A stretch of 64,000 bases of DNA from Polaribacter vadi (lineage in GTDB: Bacteria; Bacteroidota; Bacteroidia; Flavobacteriales; Flavobacteriaceae): positions 1 through 64,000 of the forward strand of contig NZ_JAHKQL010000003.1 in the NCBI RefSeq assembly GCF_018861005.1, in the 5' to 3' direction. Shown piece after piece: positions 39,501 through 47,907 of the stretch. Each line of letters starts with the position of its first letter. Positions within the stretch are counted from its first letter, which is position 1. The notes beneath the pieces are model-generated. The model had not been told where the DNA came from, searched no databases, and saw nothing but the letters and a program-made list of their open reading frames with translations. The translations under genes were made by a program, and so were the position numbers.

Positions 39501-42127
39501 GTACTAACATCAAAAGCAGTATCTCCAATACTATATTCCTCTTCAAATTGTTGTGTTATCAATTTTAAACTTACTGTAGAGTTATATCTAAAACTTTTTT
39601 TATAATGAAATGGCTTAGAATAAAGTTCTGTACCATCTTTTGTTGTATATTTAACAGAATCTAAAACTGGTGTTGCTGATAATTTTAAGGATTCAGTGGT
39701 AGTAGCAATGGCATTGTTAATTGCTGAATTTGAAGTGATTTTAACGTCTCCTGCTTTTATAAAATAAGTAAAAGGAATTAAAGAAGCACTATATTCACCA
39801 GTTACAGGATTTGTAGGAATTATAACCTCAAAAGTATTTACATCAACACTTTTTCCTTTTAAGATAATATTTGCTACACCAATATTGTTGGTTGATGAAA
39901 TCATTTCTTTTTCTTCGTCTTCAGTTCCTGCTTCATTGGTAAATTCAAATGCACCATCCAAACCAAAACCTATCGGTTTATCCGATTCTATTTTACCACC
40001 AACAACTCTACCAACTAATGATATTCTTGTAGTATCTATAAACCATCTTGGGCTAATTTGATCTTCAAAAAAATCAAACGATCCAGAGGCTGGAAAAAAG
40101 CCTGTATGAGAAAAAGTATGTCCATCTTTTCTAACTTCAATTTTATGCTTACCAATAGGAACACTTACGCTAAAATTTCCTTCAGCATCGGTTTCTACTG
40201 GAACATTATCTTCATTAATTACAACGACGCCATCTATATATACAAGGGCTTTTTCTAAACCAACCACTGGGTATTGTTTTAAAGAACCACCTTCATAAAG
40301 GTTATTTGTTGAATTTATACTACCACCTTCGTAATAATATTCTCCTTTATTAATGATTTCAGTTCCATTAATTCTATATTGGTTATACCCATAATCTTCA
40401 ATTTGTGCGCCTGCATAAGCATCTTCATCTACAGCGTTAAATACATTTTGAACATTATACACAGCTCTACCATTAAATTTAAAAGAAGAAATATCTTTAA
40501 AATTTAACTGATTTACAACACTTGATTCCGCTCCTAAAAATACAGTTTGACTGGCAGGTTCAAATGCATGTACACCAAAAGAAGGTGTAACAACAAAAGA
40601 CTCTCCAGTACCAGAATACCCAATACTAGCAATAGCATAACTACCATTTGCATCTGTAACTCCAAAAACACCTAACTGATTTTTTGTAGGTGTTACTGAA
40701 CTAAAAACAACACCACTTCCAAAAAAACCATCATTTTTGTTTTGACGAAATCCTTTTCTAGAGAAATCATATACATTGTTCCCTTCTTTTTCATCCATTC
40801 TTAAGTAAATACTTAAATCGGTTTCAGCACCACTTAAATACCTTCTAAAATCTCTTCTTATTTCTTTAGCAGAAAGTGCTCTTTGCCAAATTCTAACTTC
40901 ATCTAAATGCCCTGTATATCCTCCTCCTTGAAAACCTTGTCCTAAAGTTACTTTATCAATGGTAGTATCTACAACATAATTTTGACGCTCACTTATGTAT
41001 ACAGTAGGTTTTAAAACGGCAGCAATTGCTGCTTCAGTATCTGTAGCAGGTATGCTATCAGAACCAGAAACTCCATCTATATATGTTTGGGTAATTTCTC
41101 TTCCATTAAGATAAAGTTTTGTTGTACTTCCTTGTTCAAAAACCGCAGAAATATGAATAAAAGTGGTATCTGTTAAAGAAGAAATATTTTCAAAAACATC
41201 ATTTCCTTCATTGTCTATTTCTCCTGTTGGGTAAGAACCGCTGAGATGAATTGTTTGCCATTTATCATTTATTATCAGATTTAAACCTATTTTATGAATG
41301 CCATTTTCTACATACTTACCTCCATTTAATTGTATTTGATTGCCATCTCTGGTGTTTCGCAGAGACATAATATAGTTCGATTTTGTAACCCAAGTTTGCA
41401 AAGTTAATTGGTTGGTAGGTATTTCATATTCAATGTCATTAATTTCTAGAAAACCTTTTGTAAACTGTAAACTAGATCCAGAATTGTTTTCTGCCCCATT
41501 TGCTTCTGCAAAAACAATAACATCTTGCACTGGGCTACCACCATCATAACTTATAGATCCAGAAACTGTGGCAGTTGGGTTTCTAAACCCAATACCTTCT
41601 ATAAAAGTAGTATATAACTCTTCAATAGGTGAAACACCAACAGCTTCAATTTTATATTCATATAAAACTCCACCTTCTATTTGGGTATCATCATACTCAA
41701 AAACATCTTTACTAACGCTACCAATTAATTGCACTGATGTTACACTCCCTAATTCTTTTCTATAAATATTAATTTTTTCTATTTTCTCTTGATTTGCACT
41801 CAAGGTCCATTTAATATTTATTCGATTGGTATAATATCCTTTAGAAACTTCTAAACCACCTTTTGGATGAAAGGTTGAAGCTATATAAAGTATACTATAA
41901 GGAAAACCAATGGTGGTAGGTTTTATAGATAGATTACTACTTGTATAATAAGAGCCAGAAAGAACGCCACTTCCTACTTGCATTTGAATTTGCAAATTAT
42001 TGTTAGCTGCATCAGATTTATAATCTACTGCTGCAGTGCCCAGAAAAACTTGGGGATCGCTTTGTTCTTGTGCCTTGGCAACATACGTTACCAAACACAT
42101 ATATAAAATGTATAATATTTTTTTCAT
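33563..42127 (-). CDS. Giant T9SS-secreted LamG-domain surface protein (2,854 residues)
   Basis: Signal peptide ending VAKAQ. Visible in order: a fibronectin III-like segment (INIKWTLSANQEKIEKINIYRKE) near 100-180; a LamG/jelly-roll domain near 215-440 ending in GHLDEVRIWQRALSAKEIRRDFRRYL; carboxypeptidase-regulatory-like repeats (YEYKI, GNFSVSVPIGKHKIEVRKDG); a long middle part with a short coiled coil (YLALKERETLEAKLTTDIEIKN is part of it); two more LamG domains in the third quarter (ILPNGSFTLQFWF, GNLDEIRLWNTARSLQQIKRDR); a WSVE-type domain related to the two downstream proteins; and a C-terminal T9SS type A sorting domain (VYPNPFSNSLIINA to GVYLMKLSASNG). It is a candidate adhesin or surface scaffold. 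No enzyme motif is visible. Confidence 0.8.
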   Translation of the reverse strand: MKKILYILYMCLVTYVAKAQEQSDPQVFLGTAAVDYKSDAANNNLQIQMQVGSGVLSGSYYTSSNLSIKPTTIGFPYSILYIASTFHPKGGLEVSKGYYTNRINIKWTLSANQEKIEKINIYRKELGSVTSVQLIGSVSKDVFEYDDTQIEGGVLYEYKIEAVGVSPIEELYTTFIEGIGFRNPTATVSGSISYDGGSPVQDVIVFAEANGAENNSGSSLQFTKGFLEINDIEYEIPTNQLTLQTWVTKSNYIMSLRNTRDGNQIQLNGGKYVENGIHKIGLNLIINDKWQTIHLSGSYPTGEIDNEGNDVFENISSLTDTTFIHISAVFEQGSTTKLYLNGREITQTYIDGVSGSDSIPATDTEAAIAAVLKPTVYISERQNYVVDTTIDKVTLGQGFQGGGYTGHLDEVRIWQRALSAKEIRRDFRRYLSGAETDLSIYLRMDEKEGNNVYDFSRKGFRQNKNDGFFGSGVVFSSVTPTKNQLGVFGVTDANGSYAIASIGYSGTGESFVVTPSFGVHAFEPASQTVFLGAESSVVNQLNFKDISSFKFNGRAVYNVQNVFNAVDEDAYAGAQIEDYGYNQYRINGTEIINKGEYYYEGGSINSTNNLYEGGSLKQYPVVGLEKALVYIDGVVVINEDNVPVETDAEGNFSVSVPIGKHKIEVRKDGHTFSHTGFFPASGSFDFFEDQISPRWFIDTTRISLVGRVVGGKIESDKPIGFGLDGAFEFTNEAGTEDEEKEMISSTNNIGVANIILKGKSVDVNTFEVIIPTNPVTGEYSASLIPFTYFIKAGDVKITSNSAINNAIATTTESLKLSATPVLDSVKYTTKDGTELYSKPFHYKKSFRYNSTVSLKLITQQFEEEYSIGDTAFDVSTLEVPLYLQNNDYSMVFEVTQNYINKDDVANEETKEYYNEGRFNINNNLAPAGDPRIKFARQGDVAQYLYTFQAAKPNPSVDAGFSNTISIAYILDDDTSVNISNIEDVRTKGIVVGAIEPEGTIFVTVAPEVPDIILRDPPGSNSFATIEKGTTISFQKSNSSSEEGSVGGGLFVSVGPTFESNAGTPFFTVGLAVSAIGTADTNFSKTQQLNEDGSSTETYEFNKTISTSDDPNDVGADADIYIGNAKNEYYGICNKTFITTTIPTLKENTEVPYILVKDANGNDLYISFKEDYFVAEQPTNTFFIYTQRHIIETLIPNLITKGNTAPETVATTSTDPEAPKTRQFYLDQVDSWQKIIQNNERDKYLALKERETLEAKLTTDIEIKNIERQARLTELMDLPFILQQEYDLTEFDSHQVTLNNLFTDNFQSNISIDAGVGEFTSSVSTSIITSKSYTKTIDMSTEFIGQLGLLLNDVGAVGSITGTSSLVDETGFSTDEDLTATISYTLKDNDEDNFLAIDIVNLFDGFGPIFITKGGATSCPNEKVTISNYYNNIGFDEALVGTGGEELNAGTVAVYQSEIGVEGVTTLTDIPENSGALFNLILKNTSVTKSDLEYIIEVDALTLNGATTNIETNGVNVYIPFNETIEFPFEVYKTSASSTFKYDNIRVYLKSPCDGLTDSDTFIDVSVEFKPSCSEVTVSAPQNNFIFNRTEAYSKDAVGTITTNTLPITFTDFNTNFASFKKIELQYRNASSANWIKFKTYYGTEEFKITDGGNADDIVIEDSDAEFTYNWNIIGEKIPDGNYEFKAVSYCTADVTFESDIVTGVINLNAPIQFGTPQPSDGILDVGEDISLRYNEDIFKGGATNIKVTGLSNQQEIDHSVSVFLDGGANQIELPNQILPNGSFTLQFWFKNATTLATPGTLISQENGINASLNGSELTFSLGGKSVKATIDSSQYNFYSLVYQTGANPQLLIFENGAELALTGNTNLTSDLDFNSNSSIFIGGNNVKGSIHDLRFWSKTFTPAQATVAKDKTLTGRELNLLGYWILDEGNGKVGIDKAKSRNAIVNLDWAIKPKGTGYAFENNTYLSLENVGFVQLTEVEDITLSFWIKTATASVGTIFSNGRGNDDESEQSNGFRNKWSINMKADGNLELLSENISYNLTNVSVADDTWHHIALVLKRGGSLNTYVNALETSSVSSVNIGGVSGNRIIIGARLFEDFDLNESIDNHFTGNLDEIRLWNTARSLQQIKRDRYFEIERDSEGLLLYTDFNQEDGNTTKGPKYNHLFVNNTVSSSFSILSAASTQNYTQDSPPLKPKLKFTNIPFSTVINGDQMIITPTLTEEEWSLFESQILDFSVSRMNDTHFNEQLSPITWSALVSKQEIEWFTQNQTKEIVTEKIVNEVYSFTMDIVNKGGSNHTYSISGLPTWISADNIDGSVAPNTTKQVIFRIDEELSMGIYNADIYLETASGFNDRLTLSLRVITPAPDWSVEAPDYSNTMNIIGKIKINEIFSRDQFTKVGAFVNDTPRGEAYLQYDDAFDSYFVYLTAYSNVTSGEEVTFKIWDALNGKVLIAAVNSSTNTLFLQNEVLGSKTIPVVFSGAQFSEQTTLLNKGWTWASFFVEHDNFVNIKSTFDGLILEDDDQIKSQNEFTRYENNDWFGSLTTLENTKMYKVKLANENLLKLIGNDVDEANVHIVINEGWNWLAYPIHRNISLEEALANYNPTDGDVIKDQYNFAIYDSNSGWSGTLNYMQSNIGYMIKSGVAQTLNYPNSNHQQKSNTTGQEHSSETIAQFAKYSVNMSVVAEVIANSKFNTILVYDAEGVLRGTSPIVTLNEKRMSFIAVFSNTNDALKFIISDGNTEVDVTTSFVFENNKVFGNLKNPVVLNAKSLSTEDVFLSNVVVYPNPFSNSLIINASLQTDKVTKIEIFNTIGMRVNTISTNKDITTVDTSNLAKGVYLMKLSASNGKSIIKKIVKK

Positions 42128-42151
42128 AATTTAAGTTTTATAAAAAAAAGA

Positions 42152-43090
42152 TTATAATTTTATAATGTAGTTTACACCATAACTACTTGGTCTAACTTCA
42201 AGTGTAGTTGCAGTAGTATTACCTGTAGTACCTGTAACTGTATGAGAATGACTACCACCCCCACTAGTAGTAGACTTATTATCGGAGCCATCATTACCAT
42301 TAGCAACACTAGTATAATACTCGGTTCCTCCATCACCTTCAGTACTTAATTCAACTAAACCTACACCTGCATAAGTTGTTGCTTTATCTTTCCATATTTT
42401 AGTTGTGTGGCTATGAGCCCCTTTACTATCAGTGTTTAAATTACTACCTGCAGCATGTGTGTGCTGGTTTAACCTTGTTTGTTGATTTTGGGTTGCTTTT
42501 AAACCAATTGCATCAACATTAGATTCTGCAGGAGTACCCACACCTTTTAAAAATCTTCCATTTAAATTAGGAGAATTTTCGCTACCTAATAATGTTCTTA
42601 AAGCTTGAGAATCTGGGATAGACGAGATATTAAGACCATCACACAGCACCCAACCTTTTGGCGCATTTTCACCTAAGAAGGGCATTATTGCACCTGTAGG
42701 AACACCATTTTCTGCTCTTTTAGCATAATGAGCGTAAGGTGTATATTGAAAAGGCTTGTTATAAATCTCAATATTATTACCATTTGGAGCTACAGAAATT
42801 TTTAATGTTAAATTATCTAACGAAAAGTCAATACTATTAAATGTTGCACCAGACGCATTTCCGTTACCTACAATGTGTGAAAAAACTCCAAAAAGATCGG
42901 TTTTAATCACTTGTGTTTCCTCAAAAAGTGGTGCGTCACTGCCTTCAGAAATTATAAATGTAAAGGTTAAATTTTGATCTGTAAGTGCAGCACCTGTAGC
43001 ATCTCTGGCAATTCCTTGAACAGCTATACCTTGTGCAAAAGAGATTGAAGTTAAAAATAAAAATAATAATGTGCTGTAGACTTTTTTCAT
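42152..43090 (-). CDS. Secreted protein with phage tail-collar-like domain
   Basis: A 312-residue protein with a signal peptide ending SISFAQ. Residues about 20-120 form a beta-rich N-terminal domain common at the start of Bacteroidota surface proteins (VQGIARDATGAALTD). Residues about 130-180 match the phage tail-collar domain (GAIMPFLGENAPKGWVLCDG, LNGRFLKG), and the rest has the His-rich tail-fibre pattern (NQHTHAAGSN, GAHSHTT, GSHSHTVTGTTG) ending EVRPSSYGVNYIIKL. There are no other phage genes around it. It starts the operon of the giant LamG protein, 24 bp upstream, so a structural or adhesive role with that protein is likely. Confidence 0.82.
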   Translation of the reverse strand: MKKVYSTLLFLFLTSISFAQGIAVQGIARDATGAALTDQNLTFTFIISEGSDAPLFEETQVIKTDLFGVFSHIVGNGNASGATFNSIDFSLDNLTLKISVAPNGNNIEIYNKPFQYTPYAHYAKRAENGVPTGAIMPFLGENAPKGWVLCDGLNISSIPDSQALRTLLGSENSPNLNGRFLKGVGTPAESNVDAIGLKATQNQQTRLNQHTHAAGSNLNTDSKGAHSHTTKIWKDKATTYAGVGLVELSTEGDGGTEYYTSVANGNDGSDNKSTTSGGGSHSHTVTGTTGNTTATTLEVRPSSYGVNYIIKL

Positions 43091-43312
43091 AATGTTAGGT
43101 TTAGATATTCTTTTAAGTGGAATAAAAATACCCAGAACCTAATCTTTAGAAGAATTTTAGCTGTAACGAAAAGTAACAATTAATAAGTAACTGAAAGTTA
43201 ATATATTAAAAAGTATAATTATATGGATTTATTGACTTTAAATAAATAAAAAAATTGGATTCTATAAAAAATCAGTGATAATAAAAGACTTAAAACAATC
43301 GATTTTTGTTTT

Positions 43313-45058
43313 CTAAAGGCTTTGAAAAAGTGTTTCAAAAGACTCTTCTTTGGTGATTTTTAGTTTGGCTCTAGACCTTTGTCTTGTTACTCGAATACTT
43401 GGGCGTCCAACACCTAACATAGCAGCCATTTCTTTGTCTGATAACGAAAGATAAGTAAGACAACAAAAACGAACTTCTGACTCCGTTAATTTTGGATATC
43501 GCTTTTTTAAACTCATTACAAAACGTGGATGCACTTTATTATAATATTGAAGAAACTCACGCCAATCTTCATCAGTTAGTATTACTTTTTTAGAAAGTGC
43601 TTTTTGCTGTGCTTCTTGTATAAACACATTCAGTTGCTTTTTAGAAGCATTTAATTCTTGGGTAACTTTATCAACTTCATTTAACAGTGTGTTCTCTTGT
43701 TGTTTCGCTTTCTGTTTAGATTTTCTATAGCTAAAATAGGTTATAATAAGTAGCAAGCCTAAAATGAACAAACCAATATTTCTACGTTTAATATTATCGT
43801 TTTTAATTTGTAATGCTGTTTCTGCTTCTTTTTTTAGTTGATGCTTATTATAAGCTTGCTCTACATTAGCACCTCTAAATTGATTGTTTTTTCTTTTTAA
43901 ACTATCTAGTGAAATAAAAGTAGAATCTGCATAAGTCAATGCAATATTGGGTTGCCCAATTGTTTTATAAAATTTAGATAAAACAGGGTACAATTTGCTG
44001 AGTCTTTTTATGTCTTTTGAAGTATGAGCTGCATAAGTTGCTTTATCTAAAACCTCTTTTGCTTTCTTGAAATCACCTTTTCTTAAGTAGATGTCTGCTA
44101 TTAAAATAAGTGCATTACTAGCATTTCCCCAAACTTTTACTTTGGTAGTAAAATCTGCATCCTTTTGTAGCAAAGGCAAAGCATCGTTATAATTGCCTTG
44201 TAAATACAAATTCTCGCCTAAATTACCACCAGAAACTGCTTTCATAAGACTGTCGCTAGAGAAACTCTTATTCGTTAAAGGTAAATCATAAACTCTCTTA
44301 AAGTAAAAAGTAGAGGAGTCTAGTTGCTGATTTTCGCGATAATAGACACCTAAATTATTATTAATACTCCTATAGGTTTTATCTTTAGGTGAAATTAATT
44401 TTGAACCTTTAGGATAGTCCATATTTAATGCTTTTACGGAATAAATAATTGCATTAGGTAGATCTTCCATATTATAATAGCAACTAGTAAGCACTCTATA
44501 ATGTTCTAAAAGAGTTGCTGGAGAAATATTTGTATCATTTTCTTTATGGATTTTCTCTATATTTTCTCTTAAAATCCAAATTCCTTTTTCTATATTTTTA
44601 AATTCCTCTTTTGCATATAAAAGCTTGTATGCATACTGAAATTTCGCGGTGGTTTCAATCCATAAAATTTTAGAATTGGTTGCTTTTTCAACTACTTTTT
44701 CTAAAATTTTAATAGACTCATAATTTGAAACATAAGTGCTTCCTCTAGTATAGTATTGCCAAATTCCAGCATACATTTCAAGACCAGAGTTTTGATGAGT
44801 TGCAGCCAATTTTTCTATTTTTTGAAACAGTTTAAGTAGCGTAGCCTTTTTTATTTCTCCTCTATTTATTTTTATTGTCCTCCAAATATTAGATAACGGA
44901 GCCTTTTCAGTAATAAGAATAATAGAGTCTAAAGCAGGTAAATGCAAAACTTGTAGTAAAGAATCTACTTTAGCATCTGTAAGATTACTTTGTGCAGTTG
45001 CTTGAAATGAAACAGCAATAAAGAGTATTAATGTGAATCTTCTAAGTAGATGAAACAT
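43313..45058 (-). CDS. TPR-transmembrane-HTH (LuxR-like) signal transducer
   Basis: A 581-residue protein of a design common in Bacteroidota: a signal peptide ending ATAQ, periplasmic tetratricopeptide-like helices (about 60-380), one transmembrane helix near 425-440 (IGLFILGLLLIITYFSY), a coiled coil (about 445-490), and a C-terminal helix-turn-helix (TESEVRFCCLTYLSLSDKEM, then VGRPSIRVTRQRSRAKL). It would link an envelope cue to transcription. It lies 222 bp upstream of, and in the same direction as, the collar/LamG genes, which are its likely targets. Confidence 0.85.
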   Translation of the reverse strand: MFHLLRRFTLILFIAVSFQATAQSNLTDAKVDSLLQVLHLPALDSIILITEKAPLSNIWRTIKINRGEIKKATLLKLFQKIEKLAATHQNSGLEMYAGIWQYYTRGSTYVSNYESIKILEKVVEKATNSKILWIETTAKFQYAYKLLYAKEEFKNIEKGIWILRENIEKIHKENDTNISPATLLEHYRVLTSCYYNMEDLPNAIIYSVKALNMDYPKGSKLISPKDKTYRSINNNLGVYYRENQQLDSSTFYFKRVYDLPLTNKSFSSDSLMKAVSGGNLGENLYLQGNYNDALPLLQKDADFTTKVKVWGNASNALILIADIYLRKGDFKKAKEVLDKATYAAHTSKDIKRLSKLYPVLSKFYKTIGQPNIALTYADSTFISLDSLKRKNNQFRGANVEQAYNKHQLKKEAETALQIKNDNIKRRNIGLFILGLLLIITYFSYRKSKQKAKQQENTLLNEVDKVTQELNASKKQLNVFIQEAQQKALSKKVILTDEDWREFLQYYNKVHPRFVMSLKKRYPKLTESEVRFCCLTYLSLSDKEMAAMLGVGRPSIRVTRQRSRAKLKITKEESFETLFQSL

Positions 45059-45146
45059 AGTATATAGAAACGCTTAAAACCTTTTGAGTAAAAGCGTGTA
45101 TGGTTTTTTGTTAGTTATTGCTAATATAATATAAAATGTTAGGTTT

Positions 45147-45848
45147 CTAACCTAGCCAACCATCTCTATCTAAACTTCTATACTGAATAGCTTCTGCAAT
45201 ATGATCTGGAGAAATAGCATTAACTTTAGCTAAATCTGCTATAGTTCTAGATACTTTTAGAATTCTGTCATAAGCTCTTGCAGAAAGGTTTAGTTTTTCC
45301 ATGGCTGTTTTTAAAAGCGATAAACTTTCTGGTGATAATTTACAGAATTCACGAATCTGTTTTACACTCATTTGTGCATTATAATGTGTGTTTTCAAAAT
45401 CTTTAAAACGATTTGATTGAATCTCTCTAGCTGCTGTAACTCGTTTTCTAATTTCTACGGATGATTCTCCTTTTCTTTCTTCGGATAATTTTTCGAAAGG
45501 AACAGGAGTAACTTCTATATGAATATCAATTCTGTCTAAAAGTGGCCCAGAAATTTTACTCAAATAACGTTGCATTTCTTGTGGAGTAGAAGTCATGGGC
45601 GAATTTGGATCATTAAAAAACCCTGAAGGAGAAGGATTCATACTTGCAACCAACATAAATGAACAAGGATAAGTAACTGTAAATTTAGCTCTAGAAATAG
45701 TAACATCTCTATCTTCCAAAGGCTGACGCATAACTTCTAATACCTCTCTTTTAAATTCGGGTAATTCATCTAAAAATAAAACTCCATTGTGTGACAAAGA
45801 AATTTCACCAGGTCTTGGGTATTGGCCTCCACCAACTAAAGCTACATT
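45147..45848 (-). pseudogene. comM: comM, 3' part (disrupted by a 7-kb element)
   Basis: C-terminal ~233 codons of a ComM/YifB AAA+ ATPase. The frame opens at the element border with NVALVGGGQYPRPGEISLS, contains the Walker B block VLFLDELPEF, and ends SLDRDGWLG. Joined to the part at 52846-53682 it gives HHTISN-VALVGGG without gain or loss of a base and a protein of 511 residues, the normal family length. ComM helps branch migration during natural transformation. Without excision of the element this half has no start of its own except a weak internal TTG, and it lacks the Walker A half, so it is inactive as it stands. Confidence 0.92.
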
Positions 45849-45871
45849 CTACATACTATTTAAAAGTGTGG
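45846..45871. repeat. Left attachment site with terminal inverted repeat
   Basis: The host ATT (45846-45848) is followed by an element end reading CTACATACTATTTAAAAGTGTGG. TTTAAAAGTGTGG (45859-45871) recurs inverted at the right end, and with a 2-base gap the match extends to ACTA-TTTAAAAGTGTGG. Half-sites of this kind, with a very short shared core, are usual for large serine integrases. Confidence 0.8.
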
Positions 45872-45881
45872 TAATAATTAT

Positions 45882-46091
45882 TTAGTAATTGTAAACTATG
45901 TTTTCTCCTACTAACTTTGCAATTTTACCAATTTCTATTTCGCTGAAATCGTCAATATAAATTACAACTTTTAAGTTGTTTTTTCTAGCGTAGTCTATAG
46001 ATGTTTCGATTTCATCAGTATTAATGCTTTCATTTAATTTTATTACTCCTTTGTCGTTATTTTCAAAATCTTCAATGCTTAATAATTTCAT
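45882..46091 (-). CDS. Small acidic protein of unknown function in the element
   Basis: A 69-residue protein that starts 22 bp after the serine recombinase stop and ends next to the left attachment site. It is rich in Asp, Glu, Ile and Lys, with no Cys, no signal peptide and no motif I recognise; the middle (NLKVVIYIDDFSEIEIG) suggests an alpha/beta fold. Its place downstream of the integrase makes it a candidate recombination directionality factor or an accessory protein, but that is position-based inference only. Confidence 0.55.
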   Translation of the reverse strand: MKLLSIEDFENNDKGVIKLNESINTDEIETSIDYARKNNLKVVIYIDDFSEIEIGKIAKLVGENIVYNY

Positions 46092-46113
46092 TTCATTTCA
46101 TTTATTTACTTAT

Positions 46114-47841
46114 TTATTTAAAAAAAGAATTAAAAAAAACATCATTTGAAATTTCTTCTTTTGTATTGAAAACTATAACTTTCTTAGGTGAAATATTATA
46201 TAAATGATTACTAAAATTATTTAAAAGAGTAGGGTTGTCCTCGATTTTAAAAAAAATCTCTATTTTAAATTCCCCAAAATTCTTACCATTTTTAATTACA
46301 ATTTTTTGTATTGAATTAGTAATTATTTTTCTAGCTAATATTGTTTTTTTATTGTTTAACTCTAAGCTGTTAACAGAATCACTTAAGCTTTTTATTTTAT
46401 CCAAACCCTCACTAAACATAGAAATTCCTTTACTAATCAAACTAAAAGATTTAATCTTATAAAAAGTATCAGAAGTTAAAGCATTTTGATTCTTAATTAA
46501 TTCTTCGCTTACTTTATTTTGTTCATTAATATCTTCTTCAATCTCCTTAATTTTCAAATCCAAAACTTCTTTCGAAATTTCACTACCTGCATATAAATCT
46601 AAAATTTTTAAATACTTTTGGTTTAATTTTTCTAACTTTAATTCTACTTGTTTCAACTTTTTAAGATTCTGTTTAAGTTTCATACTGTGGTTTTCCTTAG
46701 TTAGGTTAGTATTTATATAATTATCAATTTCTCTTTTTAAGAATTCTGAATTTTCAAATTCGTTCCAAATTAATTTATTAAGTTTAAAAAGATTTATACC
46801 CCTTGAACCACAATTGGTATGAGTGTGTCTTTTTGAAGTACACCTATATATATATTCTCCTCTGCTAACTTTTATTCTGCCCTCCATATTATTACCACAC
46901 TTACCACATATAAGAAGACCGGCTAGAAGCCTAAAGTATTTGGGAGTTCTTTTTTTTGAAATTGCATTTTGTTTTCTTTTGGAGGCTATTTGGTTAAAAA
47001 CTGTTTTACTAATAATTTTGGGACTTTGAACCTCATTATATAAATTATTTCCTTTTTCATCTACTCCAACCTTAAATTTTCTTACACCATAAAGAATACT
47101 ATTTTTAAACATTTCGTTTATGGTTCCAGGGTTCCATAAATTATCTAGATGAACTAGTTCAATTTCAGAATCTTTAGTAATTTTATTTTTAAATATTATA
47201 GTTTTTGATTTTCTTGTTAAAACCTTTTGTTTATTCAATATGTTAGCAATTTTGTTAGTACCCCAATTATTTTTTAAATACCAATCAACAATTTGGTGCA
47301 TAACTTTTACCTCTTCCTTATTCAAACTTAAAGTATTGTCCTCATTTTTTTTATAACCATAAGGAATATTTGGTTTTGTATAAATTCCCTTTCGATTTGC
47401 AGAAATATTACCCATTTTAAATCTATTAACTCTGGTTGCATTGTCGTGTTGTGCAACTACTTTCATTAAGTCAAAAATAAATTGGTCTTGGGTATTTTGA
47501 AAATTGTATTTTCCGTTACTAGTAAATAATGTTACCCTTTTTTCCTGCAATATATTACTAAGATAAGCTTGGCTAATTTGATTACGACTTAAACGTGTAA
47601 TATCAAAAGCATATAAGTATTTTATTTTACCTGATTTTATTAGTTCTAAAATAGAAGAGTAAATAGGTCTATTAGTTAAATCTTCATAACTAGCACTTTT
47701 TCCTAATTCTTTATGCACAATAAATCGAAGATTATGTTTTTCAGCAATTTTTTTTCCAATTATAATTTGTTCATCAATAGACAAATCCTTTTCGACTTGT
47801 TGTTTAGTGCTTACTCTAGCATATATATGTAATTTTTCCAA
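46114..47841 (-). CDS. Large serine recombinase (integrase of the element)
   Basis: A 575-residue site-specific recombinase. The N-terminal resolvase-type catalytic domain (about 1-150) has YARVSTKQQ with the nucleophile Ser11, and DITRLSRNQ. A recombinase domain (about 160-270) starts IPYGYKKNEDNTL. Then come a zinc ribbon (CGKCGNNMEG ... YRCTSKRH ... NCGS, around 310-350) and a coiled coil (about 375-450). This is the full architecture of phage-type large serine integrases. It lies next to the left border, so it is the most likely enzyme for insertion into comM. Confidence 0.93.
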   Translation of the reverse strand: MEKLHIYARVSTKQQVEKDLSIDEQIIIGKKIAEKHNLRFIVHKELGKSASYEDLTNRPIYSSILELIKSGKIKYLYAFDITRLSRNQISQAYLSNILQEKRVTLFTSNGKYNFQNTQDQFIFDLMKVVAQHDNATRVNRFKMGNISANRKGIYTKPNIPYGYKKNEDNTLSLNKEEVKVMHQIVDWYLKNNWGTNKIANILNKQKVLTRKSKTIIFKNKITKDSEIELVHLDNLWNPGTINEMFKNSILYGVRKFKVGVDEKGNNLYNEVQSPKIISKTVFNQIASKRKQNAISKKRTPKYFRLLAGLLICGKCGNNMEGRIKVSRGEYIYRCTSKRHTHTNCGSRGINLFKLNKLIWNEFENSEFLKREIDNYINTNLTKENHSMKLKQNLKKLKQVELKLEKLNQKYLKILDLYAGSEISKEVLDLKIKEIEEDINEQNKVSEELIKNQNALTSDTFYKIKSFSLISKGISMFSEGLDKIKSLSDSVNSLELNNKKTILARKIITNSIQKIVIKNGKNFGEFKIEIFFKIEDNPTLLNNFSNHLYNISPKKVIVFNTKEEISNDVFFNSFFK

Positions 47842-47907
47842 AATTTATAGAATTTAAAATTATACTAGTTAAAAGAAAAAAAGAAAAAAATGTTTTTTTT
47901 TAAAAGG

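Noticed and set aside
42152-43090. A prophage remnant
   Set aside because: Only the collar-like protein is phage-like; it has a signal peptide and sits in an operon of T9SS proteins with no capsid, tail or packaging gene.
45147-45797. An independent gene starting at MSHNGVLF
   Set aside because: It starts inside the Walker B region of comM from a TTG; the same frame continues to the element border and joins the 5' part exactly.
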